31,193 bases of DNA from Oscillospiraceae bacterium (GTDB lineage Bacteria > Bacillota > Clostridia > Oscillospirales > Ruminococcaceae), in NCBI GenBank assembly GCA_009776345.1, contig WRLS01000002.1:1-31193 (forward strand), written 5' to 3'. The notes below the pieces were generated by a model. That model searched no databases. It saw nothing but the letters and a program-made list of their open reading frames with translations, and was not told the origin of the DNA. Position 1 is the stretch's first letter; each line of letters opens with the position of its first letter. Shown here piece by piece: positions 15,987 to 25,400 of this stretch. A program made the translations under genes and the position numbers.

Positions 15987-16919
15987 TTACTTTAACTTAA
16001 ATATATCCGCCGTGCAGACCCTGTTCCTCCCTGTTTCCTTTGCCAGGTACAGCGCCTTGTCCGCGCAGGTAATAAAATCGTCATACGCGCTGTTGCGCGG
16101 CGGTATCTGCGTGCTAATACCTATGCTGATTGTAACACGTGTTTCCCTGCCGTCCGCGCGCGGTATTTCCATCCCCTCGATGCGCAGGCGGATTTTTTCC
16201 GCCACGCTTTGCGCGCCTGTCAAATCCGTGTCGGTAAGCAGTACGGCGAATTCCTCCCCACCCCACCGCGCGGCAAAATCCCCGGGGCGCTGCAGCTCCC
16301 CCATCAAAGCCCCCGCGACCGCCTGGAGGGCGGCGTCCCCCTGCTGATGCCCGTATGTGTCGTTGTAATTTTTAAATCTGTCCACATCTGCTAGTAGGAT
16401 ACTGACCGGGGATTGATTGCGGACCGCCCGCTCCCACTCTTCCTCCAGCCGCAGGTTAAAAGAGCGCCGGTTCGGCAGTTCCGTGAGCTGGTCTGTCATG
16501 CTCAGACGCTCAATCGTGCGTATCTGCTCGATCATCCGTATCTGGTTATTTACCCGCAGTTTTACAATCGACGGGCTGAAAGGCTTGCTGATATAATCCG
16601 CCGCGCCAAGCGCCAGGCCCTTCTCCTCATCGTTTACGCCGCTTAGTCCCGTGATAAAAATAACGGGGATATCGTGTGTAGCGTCGCTGTCCTTCAGCGC
16701 CGCGATAACGCTGTAACCGTCCATTTCCGGCATGATGACATCCAGCAGGATGATATCCGGCAGATACTTATGCGCCGCCTTTATCCCGCTTTGCCCGTTT
16801 TTCGCCGCGTACACGATATAATTAGGGCTTAGAATATGCGTAATCGCCATGATGTTCGAGCTTTCGTCGTCCACGATAAGGACGCTGTGATCCCTGGTGC
16901 CGGCCAATTTTATCCACAC
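15987..16919 (-). CDS. Diguanylate cyclase response regulator, REC-GGDEF
   Basis: Makes cyclic-di-GMP from two GTP when its receiver is phosphorylated. The 310 residues comprise a receiver (about 11-128; D60 in LLDVIMP, T90, K112) joined by a short helix to a GGDEF domain (about 138-308). The catalytic signature is GGEEF (220-224) in RWGGEEF, and an inhibitory-site RxxD (R211 to D214) lies five residues upstream, as in product-inhibited cyclases. The domain entry motif SMTDQLTELPNRR is intact. The start is GTG 16919 with CAGGG nearby. It lies third in the operon, 16 bases after the REC-REC gene and 16 before the hybrid kinase gene. It is the only cyclic-di-GMP synthase in view. Confidence 0.95.
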   Translation of the reverse strand: MWIKLAGTRDHSVLIVDDESSNIMAITHILSPNYIVYAAKNGQSGIKAAHKYLPDIILLDVIMPEMDGYSVIAALKDSDATHDIPVIFITGLSGVNDEEKGLALGAADYISKPFSPSIVKLRVNNQIRMIEQIRTIERLSMTDQLTELPNRRSFNLRLEEEWERAVRNQSPVSILLADVDRFKNYNDTYGHQQGDAALQAVAGALMGELQRPGDFAARWGGEEFAVLLTDTDLTGAQSVAEKIRLRIEGMEIPRADGRETRVTISIGISTQIPPRNSAYDDFITCADKALYLAKETGRNRVCTADIFKLK

Positions 16920-16935
16920 CTTTTCCCTGTCTATT

Positions 16936-17718
16936 CTAAAGCGCCCTTATGCGCCGATGCATGATGAAATCCGACAGGAGCGCGGCCATTTTTTCATTCA
17001 GGACCGCCTCGTCGATCGGTTTTACAATAAACCCGTTTGCCCCCAGGTTTATCGCCGCGTTGAAGCTGTCTACCGTCCCCTCGGAGGTCAAGAAGACAAT
17101 GGGGGTTTCCTCGTGGACAGCAAAGCCCCTGATAACCGGGATCAAATCAAAACCGTTCATTACGGGCATTTGGCAGTCCAGCAGAAACAGGTCCGGAGTC
17201 AGGCGCATCAGCAGGCTTTTCAGCATCTCAGGCTTGGGCAGGGTATACACCCTGTATTTCCCGCTGAGCGAGTGGTTGATAGATTTAAGTATACTTGGGT
17301 TGTCATCGACGGCGAGTATGACCGGCTTGTTCTCGTCCCGTTTTATAGGGTCGAGCTGATTTTCGATGCTTTCAGTGAGCGCGGTGTCGGAAAAAGGTTT
17401 ATTGATAATGTCCACCGCGCCCAGCTCCATCGCCTTTATAAAAGTTTCCCTGTCGTTTTGGGATGTGAGGAAGATGACCGGGATACCCGAGTAGAGGAGA
17501 TTGCGCTTTAACTTCTCGAGGATTTCAAAGCCGTTGACATCGGGCATATTGACGTCGAGCAGGATGAGGTCCGGCATGGTGCTGTTGAGTATTTTGAACA
17601 GCGTTTCGGAGTTTTGCGCCGGATAGATCTCATAGAGCTTTTCAAGCCTGTACTTGAACGAAACAAGGTGCATCATAATGTCGTCCACATAAATGATTTT
17701 TTTTCGGGCTGCAGGCAT
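16936..17718 (-). CDS. Tandem receiver protein, REC-REC
   Basis: A 260-residue protein made of two receiver domains (about 6-122, D55 in LLDVNMP; about 132-250, D181 in LLDCQMP) and no effector domain. Both have the acidic pair, Thr/Ser and Lys (K108 and the K of VKPI), so both should accept phosphate. Receiver 2 is more like the receiver of the Hpt-like-REC protein than receiver 1 is. Such proteins usually work as phosphate sinks, intermediates between kinases and Hpt domains, or by binding partners. AGGAGGT six bases before the ATG is a very strong ribosome site, so the protein may be abundant. It lies second in the operon, 36 bases after the large kinase. Confidence 0.9.
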   Translation of the reverse strand: MPAARKKIIYVDDIMMHLVSFKYRLEKLYEIYPAQNSETLFKILNSTMPDLILLDVNMPDVNGFEILEKLKRNLLYSGIPVIFLTSQNDRETFIKAMELGAVDIINKPFSDTALTESIENQLDPIKRDENKPVILAVDDNPSILKSINHSLSGKYRVYTLPKPEMLKSLLMRLTPDLFLLDCQMPVMNGFDLIPVIRGFAVHEETPIVFLTSEGTVDSFNAAINLGANGFIVKPIDEAVLNEKMAALLSDFIMHRRIRAL

Positions 17719-17754
17719 GGAAATACCTCCTCTTTAAAAATATGGACACAGCTT

Positions 17755-20700
17755 CTAAATATCTTCGAGCCTCTCGGCTATTTGCAGGAAATTCATAAGG
17801 TCGGCGTTTTCGCGAAGCCAAAGGGCAAGCCCACCGTCGGACGTATATTTATACGCGTCGATTTTTGCCATTGCCGCTTCCACCGCGTTAAGGTCGTAAT
17901 CTTCACAGGCGACGCGCAGTTCCCTGAGCGCACTTTCATCCGGCGTATCCTTCAGCGGTTTGGGATGGCCGTCGTCGATATCGGCAAGCATCCCTTCCAG
18001 GGCTTTTATCAGCTTCCACGCGGCTTCCAAAAAAGCGGGGTTATGCTCGCCGATATATCCCAGGTCGCCCGCTTTTGCCGCTTTTTCAAGCTCCCAGGCG
18101 CTCTCGCCGACCGGCCCCGCGAAGATATCGCGACTCACGCCTTTTATGCCGTGGACTGTTATTTCGTAAGAGGGGAGGCTTTGGGCGTCGGCTTCTTCTA
18201 TCGTGCCGAGCAAAGAGCGCACGCTTGCGACATAAGATCGCAGGATCTTCAGATATATTTCCTCATCCCCGTGATAACGCTCAATCCCCTTTTCTATGTC
18301 CAGGCCGTCAACCGTATATTTAGACGCAAGGCCGCCCGTGGTGTCTTCGCCATTGTCCGGGGCAAGCCCCCCCGCATATGAAGCGGCGGCCTTTTCCGCT
18401 TCCTCAAATTCAGCTTGCAGTACAAGCCCCGTTATCCCGTCAATTGCGGCACGTGTAGTGCCCGAACAGCCCGCCTGCCCTATTTCCTCCAGCGCGTCCA
18501 ACGCGCCTTTCCTGTTGTACGCGGCGCACATTTCCCGCACTGCCGCCAGCCGCCCGACAAGCCACCCGATATCCCTGTCTTCACCGTCTTCATCCCGCGG
18601 GCGGCCGTTAAGCCGGCTGAGAAGCTCACTTAGCCCCGTAATAAGCCCGGGAAGGATAGCGTCAATCTGTCCGCGGTCCTTTTCGCCCCCCGCGGTTTCA
18701 AGCTTTTGCGCCGTCGCGGAAAGCCCACTCTCCCCGATATTCGCCAGCGCGCTTTTAACGGCGTGTGCCGCGCCCGTGAGTTCTTCCACCGCGCCTTCGC
18801 CCATATCTGTCTGAGAAAAACCCTCCATGACAGTCAAAGCCTTGCGCGCGTCCCCTTCAAAAGATTTCAGCAGTGCGGGGTCCGTATGGAGCCGCCCACC
18901 TGTATCGCTGTCCGTGCCTTCCGCCTTGTGTTTGTCGCGCACGTATTTATTTAACACTGAGTTTAGGTTGCGAATGTCGATCGGTTTGGAAATAAACGCG
19001 TCGAAGCCGTTTTGCAGGAATATCTCCGACTGGCCCACCACCGCGTTGGCTGTAAGCGCCACAATGGGCCTGTCGTATCCTAAACCCCGTATGCGTTTTG
19101 CCGCTTCTATCCCATCCATTTTCGGCATCATATGATCCATAAACACAATATCATAGCTCTTCCCGGCTTTAATCATGCTGATCGCGTCAAAGCCGCTGAC
19201 AGCGGTTTCGATTTGCAGCTCGTAGGGCTTCATCAGCCCTTCCGCGACATAAAGGTTTGTTTCTACGTCATCCACAATCAATACCTTGCCGTAGGGCATG
19301 GAATCGCGGATGATCTGGCTTTTCTTCCCGCTTGTCATAAAACGCGGGCGGAGCTGCTGCAGGCTTTCTGTCAGCTCCCTGCCCAGCATCTCCCTGTCCG
19401 CCACGCCTTGCGGGATGCGCACAGTAAACAGGGATCCCCTGCCCGGCTCGCTTTCCACATGGATCTGCCCGTTCATAAGGGCGAGCAGGCGGTGCGTGAT
19501 TGCCATGCCAAGCCCCGTGCCTTCGATGGCTTGGCCGCCTTCTTCATTAAAGCGGGAGTATTCATCAAACAGCTTACCTATCTGTTCTTGTGTCATGCCG
19601 TGTCCGGTGTCCTGCACGCTTGCCACCAGCGCGACGCCGTCCATGCGCGGCTCGGACGAAACATACAGCGTAACCGTGCCGCTGTCCGTGTATTTAAACG
19701 CGTTTGAGAGCAGGTTGTTGAGTATCTGTTTGATGCGCAGCTCGTCCCCGACAAGCTTCGCAGGGATATGCTCGTCGATGCGCACATTAAATGTAATGGG
19801 CTTATCCCCCGCGCGCATAATGTTTAGTTGGATGGAATCGTTTATCATGCTGGCAAGGTCGTAGTCCGCGGGCATTATATCCAGCTTGCCGGCCTCTATC
19901 TTGGAGAAGTCCAGTATATCGTTGATTATGCCCAGCAGCATATTGCATGAGCTGTGGATCCTGCCCAGCCCTTCTTTTGCGGATTGGGGCAGCTCGTCGT
20001 TTTGCATTAAAATTTCGGTAATGCCCCAGATTGCGTTCATGGGTGTGCGTATCTCATGGCTCATATTCGCGAGGAACGCGGTTTTCGAGCGGCTTACCAC
20101 TTCCGCCTCGGCGCGCTGTTTTGCCAGCCGCTGTACATTTGTGATGTCCTGCACTACCTCTATAAACCCGGCGGTTTCGCCCTCCATATCCAGCAGGACC
20201 TCAACATCGACTTGGTATGAAGAATCCCCGTCGCTGAAAAAAGTTCGCTTCAGCCCGCGTCTTGCGCAAGCCGCGCCGCAGTCATCCGTGTTGCATATAT
20301 GCGCGCCCCAGTTGCTGCAGTGCTTGCCGAGCATATCCTCCAGCTTTGAACCCAAAAAATTCTCGACTGATTTATTGACGAATTTCCACTTCATATCCGC
20401 GTCGATGACATTCACGGGGAGCGGTATGGCGTCAAGGATGGATTTGTACCAATGGGCGTCCTCCTCGATTTTCTCCATCGCGGCGGCAATTTCCTGCTCC
20501 ATGAGCTTTCGGTCGTGAATATCCCTGAGAGCCCCCGCGGTCCTGACAGGGCTTCCGGTGTTGTCCCTGTATGTTGTGCCCAAAGCATGGAAAGTGCGGT
20601 ACTGCCCGTTTTTCAGCCGCAGGCGGAATTCGATGTCATAGGGCGTGCGCCCCGTGCGGTCGTTGAGGTGCGCGGCGAAGGCTTCCAGGACCCTTTCTTT

Positions 20701-21297
20701 TTCTTCGGGATGCAAGCGGTCGCTCCAGCTATGCAGAAGGTCGGGGAAATCCTGCTGGTCGGCAAATCCCAGCATATGCCGTACTTCCTGCGACCAGGTA
20801 AAGCGGTTATTGGGGTTTGTGGGGTCCTCGCTTATTACGTCCATGTCCCATAATGCTATATTCAGTGCGTCGTTGGACAGCTTGTATTTCATTATATCGT
20901 ATTCATTGGATCGGAACTGCTCCACCAGCTTGACCTGGTTCGATACCCGAAGCTTGACGAGCGTGGGGGAAAACGGCTTGGGTATGTAATCCGCCGCCCC
21001 AAGCGCCATGCCTCTTTCCTCGTCCTCGGCGTCAATCAGCCCGGTGATGAAAATGACGGGGATGCCGCGTGTGCTGTCATTGCGTTTCAGCTCGCGGATG
21101 ACATCGTAGCCATCCATATCCGGCATTATTACATCCAGCAAAATGACATCAGGCATATACTTATGCGCCGCGTCCAAAGCGTCTTTGCCGTTTGTGGCGG
21201 CATAGACGGTGTAGCGCTCGCTTAAGATGTGCGTGAGCGTCATGATGTTTGAGCCTTCGTCGTCCACGATAAGAACGCTGTTTTTCCCGATCTTCAT
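17755..21297 (-). CDS. Hybrid histidine kinase, REC-PAS-PAS-HisKA-HATPase-REC-Hpt-Hpt
   Basis: An 1180-residue soluble sensor kinase, first gene of the operon. Order: REC (about 5-125, D55), PAS_3-type domain (about 145-265), second PAS (about 283-390) with a cysteine cluster (C327, C335, C340, C344), HisKA with NMSHEIRTP (H414), HATPase (about 515-630; DTGHG, GTGLGMAI), REC (about 669-788, D721), Hpt1 (about 803-895, H845), a helical tail (about 908-980), Hpt2 (about 995-1095, H1049 in VHGIKG) and a second tail. No membrane helix is seen. I chose ATG 21297 with GGGGGA nine bases upstream; a TTG at 21360 falls inside the promoter. Two Hpt domains behind one receiver could feed two separate acceptors. 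Confidence 0.93.
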   Translation of the reverse strand: MKIGKNSVLIVDDEGSNIMTLTHILSERYTVYAATNGKDALDAAHKYMPDVILLDVIMPDMDGYDVIRELKRNDSTRGIPVIFITGLIDAEDEERGMALGAADYIPKPFSPTLVKLRVSNQVKLVEQFRSNEYDIMKYKLSNDALNIALWDMDVISEDPTNPNNRFTWSQEVRHMLGFADQQDFPDLLHSWSDRLHPEEKERVLEAFAAHLNDRTGRTPYDIEFRLRLKNGQYRTFHALGTTYRDNTGSPVRTAGALRDIHDRKLMEQEIAAAMEKIEEDAHWYKSILDAIPLPVNVIDADMKWKFVNKSVENFLGSKLEDMLGKHCSNWGAHICNTDDCGAACARRGLKRTFFSDGDSSYQVDVEVLLDMEGETAGFIEVVQDITNVQRLAKQRAEAEVVSRSKTAFLANMSHEIRTPMNAIWGITEILMQNDELPQSAKEGLGRIHSSCNMLLGIINDILDFSKIEAGKLDIMPADYDLASMINDSIQLNIMRAGDKPITFNVRIDEHIPAKLVGDELRIKQILNNLLSNAFKYTDSGTVTLYVSSEPRMDGVALVASVQDTGHGMTQEQIGKLFDEYSRFNEEGGQAIEGTGLGMAITHRLLALMNGQIHVESEPGRGSLFTVRIPQGVADREMLGRELTESLQQLRPRFMTSGKKSQIIRDSMPYGKVLIVDDVETNLYVAEGLMKPYELQIETAVSGFDAISMIKAGKSYDIVFMDHMMPKMDGIEAAKRIRGLGYDRPIVALTANAVVGQSEIFLQNGFDAFISKPIDIRNLNSVLNKYVRDKHKAEGTDSDTGGRLHTDPALLKSFEGDARKALTVMEGFSQTDMGEGAVEELTGAAHAVKSALANIGESGLSATAQKLETAGGEKDRGQIDAILPGLITGLSELLSRLNGRPRDEDGEDRDIGWLVGRLAAVREMCAAYNRKGALDALEEIGQAGCSGTTRAAIDGITGLVLQAEFEEAEKAAASYAGGLAPDNGEDTTGGLASKYTVDGLDIEKGIERYHGDEEIYLKILRSYVASVRSLLGTIEEADAQSLPSYEITVHGIKGVSRDIFAGPVGESAWELEKAAKAGDLGYIGEHNPAFLEAAWKLIKALEGMLADIDDGHPKPLKDTPDESALRELRVACEDYDLNAVEAAMAKIDAYKYTSDGGLALWLRENADLMNFLQIAERLEDI

Positions 21298-21331
21298 CAA
21301 AACAGTCCCCCAATCAGCCGCGTATGGTAGT

Positions 21332-21360
21332 ATCATATATTTTTTGTGCGGATAAAGCAA
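21332..21360 (-). promoter_or_regulatory. Promoter of the five-gene signalling operon
   Basis: On the minus strand TTGCTT (21360-21355), a 17-bp spacer and TATGAT (21337-21332), 34 bases before the ATG at 21297. It is weaker than consensus and lies back to back with the promoter of the HD-GYP gene. Confidence 0.6.
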
Positions 21361-21376
21361 GCAGTTTTAACTGCTG

Positions 21377-21405
21377 TTGACCGCAGGCGCAGTATATGAG
21401 ATAAT
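21377..21405 (+). promoter_or_regulatory. Promoter of the HD-GYP gene
   Basis: TTGACC (21377-21382), a 17-bp spacer and GATAAT (21400-21405), 31 bases before the ATG at 21437. Its -35 box lies 16 bases from that of the divergent operon promoter, so one bound regulator could affect both synthase and hydrolase genes. Confidence 0.62.
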
Positions 21406-21436
21406 ATAATTACATAAAAGACAAAGGGATGGTCAA

Positions 21437-22477
21437 ATGCGTAAAACGGTTTTTGTGGTGGACGACAGCGCTTTCAACCTCACCACGGTCGAACTTGTAT
21501 TGGGTGAGCTGTACCGTGTGATTGCCCTGCCCTCCGGCGCGAGGATGTTTGTGGCGCTGGAAAAATTTACGCCCGATATTATACTGCTGGATATCGGGAT
21601 GCCCGGAATGGACGGGTTCGAGGCGATGAAGCGGCTCCGCGCATCCCAAAAATATGCCCACATCCCTGTAATTTTTCTGACCGCCATGTCCGACCCGGAC
21701 AGCGAAGCATATGCCATTGAGCTTGGGGCGGTGGATTTTATACATAAGCCGTTTTCCGGGCCGGTGCTGTGCAACCGCATTAAAAACCATCTGGATATCG
21801 ACGGGCTGATCCGCCAACGCACACAGCAGCTCCTGGCGCGGACCGAACAGCTTGTACGGCTTCAAAACGGGATTGTCTTCACACTGGCGGATATAGTGGA
21901 AAGCCGCGATAAAAGCACCGGCGACCATATAGACCGCACATCGGTATACATGAAAATACTTATGGACGCCATGCTCGAGGGGGGCATATACGCCGAAAAA
22001 ATGCGCTCTTGGAATTTAGACGCCGTTGCATCTTCGGCGCGGCTGCATGACGTGGGCAAAATCTCAATCCCGGATTCTATTTTAAATAAGCCCGGGCCGC
22101 TCACACCGGAAGAATTCGAGATAATGAAAACCCACGCGCGGGAGGGCGAACGCATCATCAATAGGGCGATCCGCCGGACAGGCGACGAGGAGTTTCTGAA
22201 CAGCGCCAGGCTAATTGCGGCTTACCACCACGAGCGCTGGGACGGCACGGGATATCCATACGGGCTTAAAGGGGAGAGGATCCCGCTGCCCGGGCGGATT
22301 ATGGCGGTGATCGACGTTTACGATGCCCTTGTTTCCGACCGGCCATATAAAAAGGCATTTTCCCATGAAGACGCTGTACATATTATAATGGAGGGCGCGG
22401 GGGGGCATTTCGACCCGCGCATCGCGGATGCGTTCCATGGGGCGGAAAATCGGTTCGCGCAAGTTAAGTGTCATTGA
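21437..22477 (+). CDS. Cyclic-di-GMP phosphodiesterase response regulator, REC-HD-GYP
   Basis: Breaks down cyclic-di-GMP under control of a receiver. The 346-residue protein has a receiver (about 3-120; D52 in LLDIGMP, T82, K104), a coiled-coil linker (about 122-145) and an HD-GYP domain (about 146-340). The metal-binding HD pair sits in ARLHDVGKISIPD (H204, D205); the motif HHERWDGTGYP (264-274) and the following GLKGERIPL complete the HD-GYP signature. All metal ligands that can be recognised are present, so it should be active. A GGGATGG site precedes ATG 21437. It is the only gene of the island on the plus strand; its stop overlaps the stop of the converging lipobox kinase gene by seven bases. 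It is the natural antagonist of the GGDEF protein. Confidence 0.95.
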   Translation: MRKTVFVVDDSAFNLTTVELVLGELYRVIALPSGARMFVALEKFTPDIILLDIGMPGMDGFEAMKRLRASQKYAHIPVIFLTAMSDPDSEAYAIELGAVDFIHKPFSGPVLCNRIKNHLDIDGLIRQRTQQLLARTEQLVRLQNGIVFTLADIVESRDKSTGDHIDRTSVYMKILMDAMLEGGIYAEKMRSWNLDAVASSARLHDVGKISIPDSILNKPGPLTPEEFEIMKTHAREGERIINRAIRRTGDEEFLNSARLIAAYHHERWDGTGYPYGLKGERIPLPGRIMAVIDVYDALVSDRPYKKAFSHEDAVHIIMEGAGGHFDPRIADAFHGAENRFAQVKCH

Positions 22478-25400
22478 TGCACCGGTAAATTTCCTTGATC
22501 TTTTAGGTCATTTTTCAGCGCCGCGAGGGCGTGTGCCGCCTGCTCGAAGTTGTAATCCTCTATTAGCTGCGCCAGAACCTCTGTCCCGGGGACAGCGCGG
22601 ATTTCACCGAGAAGCTCAACACACGCGGGGTTGATATTTTCAAGCATGGGTTCCAGTTTATCGAACAGCGCCTGTGTCTGCGCGGTATCCAATGGGGGTG
22701 CCGCGTTTTCATTTAACAGCGGCGAGAACTCGTCAAGCGCTTCCGTAAGCTCCGAATTGAGAAGCACAAGCTTATCCTCGGGCACTGAAACCGCCAGGAT
22801 AGCCTCCACATCCGCCGCGGCGTTGCGCAGACCGGTTTTGCCCACCAGCCCCGCGCTGCCTTTTAACGTATGTGCCAGCCTGTGCGCCAGCTTGATGTCG
22901 CCTGTCTCAATTGCATCGGCGATTTGCGAATATGTATTGTGATTATTTTTCGCGAAGCTTATGCGCAGCTTCTTTTGCAGCTCGCTGTCGGCGGTTTCCG
23001 GCACGTCAGCCGCGGGGGCGTCTTCTATCGGCATAAGATGCCTAAGTAAAATATGCCACAGCTCCTGCGAAGTGAACGGCTTGCCCAGGCAGTCGGGCAT
23101 ACCGTGCTTGCTGTAATTTTCCAGCTCGCTGACCATGATATTCGCGGTCATCGCCACAATGGGGGTTTTTGTGCCCAGCTCCAGAATTTTTGCCGCGGCT
23201 TCGATCCCGTCCATCACGGGCATAAATATATCCATGAAGATCAAGTCAAACGGCGGCTCCGAATTTTCAATGCGCGCGCGGACCTTTTCCACCCCGACCT
23301 CCCCGTTCTCCGCCGTCGTCGCGCGCAGACCGACGCGCGAAAGATGCTCGCATATAACTTCGCGGTTCATGAAGTTGTCATCGCAGACCAAAATCGTCCC
23401 GTCGAAGCGCGGCCTTTTTACAGGGGAAAGCTTAACGGGGGATGGCGCCTGTGCCGGCGCGTCTACCGTATCAAAGCACAAAGAGAAGTAAAATGTGCTT
23501 CCTGCACCCGGTGAGCTTATTACCTCCAGCCCGCCGCCCATCAGCTCCACAGTGTTTTTGGTTATGGCAAGCCCCAATCCCGTGCCGCCGTAGTTGCGCA
23601 CTGTGCTTGCCGCGGCCTGTACAAACGGGTCGAATATCGTGCCGGCCTGCTCCGCGCTCATACCGATGCCGGTGTCCCTTATTTCAAAGTACATTTCCAC
23701 GCGGGAACCGTCCAAGTTTTTCAATGAGGATGAAAAGTGTATTGTGCCGCTGTTCGTGAACTTCACGGCGTTGGAAAGCAGGTTCATCAGCACCTGGTAA
23801 AGGCGGACAGGGTCCCCGAGAAGTTTTTTGTCGGGTGGCGCCTCCGCGTAGACCTTCAGCTCCAGCCCCTTTTCCTGTATGCCCGGCATGATGATGGAGC
23901 GGCAGCGCATGAATATATCGCGAAGGTCGAAGGGTATATGCTCCAGCTCCATTTTCCCCGATTCTATTTTGGAGATATCCAGGATATCGTTTATGATATT
24001 CAGCAGCCACTTTGCGCTTTCTGATATTTTAACGAGATAATCCTTTACCTGCGGCGTGACCCCGCTTTCCAGCGCAAGCTCCGCAAACCCCATGATGGAA
24101 TTCATAGGCGTGCGTATTTCGTGGCTCATATTCGCGAGGAACTCGGATTTCACGCGGTTTGCGGTTTCCGCGGCTTCCCGCGCGGCAACGGCCTCCCTTT
24201 TTCGGTTGTTGATTGACAGCACGATTACCATGATCACCAATATTACCAAAAGCAGGCTGCCCATGCCGACGATCCAAGGTATCTGCGCCTGTGTCAGCCG
24301 CAGGCGGTAGTCGTATGTCATGCGCATCCACCGCCCGGAGATCATGTCTGTGTCTATGATTTCCAGGGACTTGTCGATGATGGAGCAAAGCAGGGGCTCG
24401 TCTATATTTAAGCCAAAGGTGGATTCCAGCCCGTGGTTAAACGCAAAGTTTACCTTGTAGCCGGAAACCTCCTGATAATGTGTCAAGTAAAGCAGGCTGC
24501 TCAGGTAGGTCATGGTCACATCAATATCGCCGCGCATCAGCGCGTCCAGCGCCTCGCTCTTGCTTTCGTAAACGATGGCGCCTGTATGGTCCGGGAACCA
24601 GCGCCTGAACAATTCTGTGTGCGCCGTCCCCTCGCTCAGCCCGACTTTTAGTGTCATGATCTCATTTATGCTGACATCGGGCTGGTCGGTTTTGGATATC
24701 AGCGCGGACTGGTCCACGAAAAACAAAGACTCCGGCCACAGGAAGCGCCCGATCCTGTCCGGTGAGCGCAGAAGCTCCGTAATCATCATCGCCTCGCCGC
24801 TTTCGAGCAGCCCGAACAGCTCGGGCCATTCTGTGTACGGGCTGTTGATAATCTCAAACGTAAGCCCGGTGAGCGGCTCAACCTCCCGCAGGACATCAAA
24901 GGCGATCCCTTCCCACCGTTCGTAGCGCGTATTATAAAAGCTGATTGGGTAGTTGTCGTATTCCGCCACGAAGGGGATAACGGGGTTGGCTGCCAAATAT
25001 GCAAGCTCCTCATCGTTGAAGCGCAAAAACAGCTTATGGCGCAGGTAATCACGGTAGCCTTGGGTGTACAGCTCGCTCAAGCGGCGGTCAGCCCCCGCGT
25101 CCAGCGCTTTTTGCACAGCCGAAATAATCGGCTTTAGCTCCTCGTTTTGTGCCGAAAGGGAAACGGGCGTGTAGATAAGGGGAAGGAAATCCGATGTTAC
25201 AATGCCGCCGATGCCGTCAAAAACAGCCTCTGCCGTGCCTTCGGCGACCAGCGCGTCGATCTCCCCGGACTGCAGCATCGCGTATGCGTCTATGTATTCG
25301 GAGATTAGGACAGGCTCAAACCCCTCGATCGCGCCTTGTACCACTTTATCGACGGTGGTGGTGCCTTCCAGCAGCCCGTACCGCGGAAGGCGCCCCTGCC

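Noticed and set aside
21298..21360. Upstream TTG start for the 1180-residue kinase, adding 21 residues
   Set aside because: The extension covers a -35/-10 pair and lacks a ribosome site; ATG 21297 has GGGGGA at good spacing and begins directly at the receiver domain.
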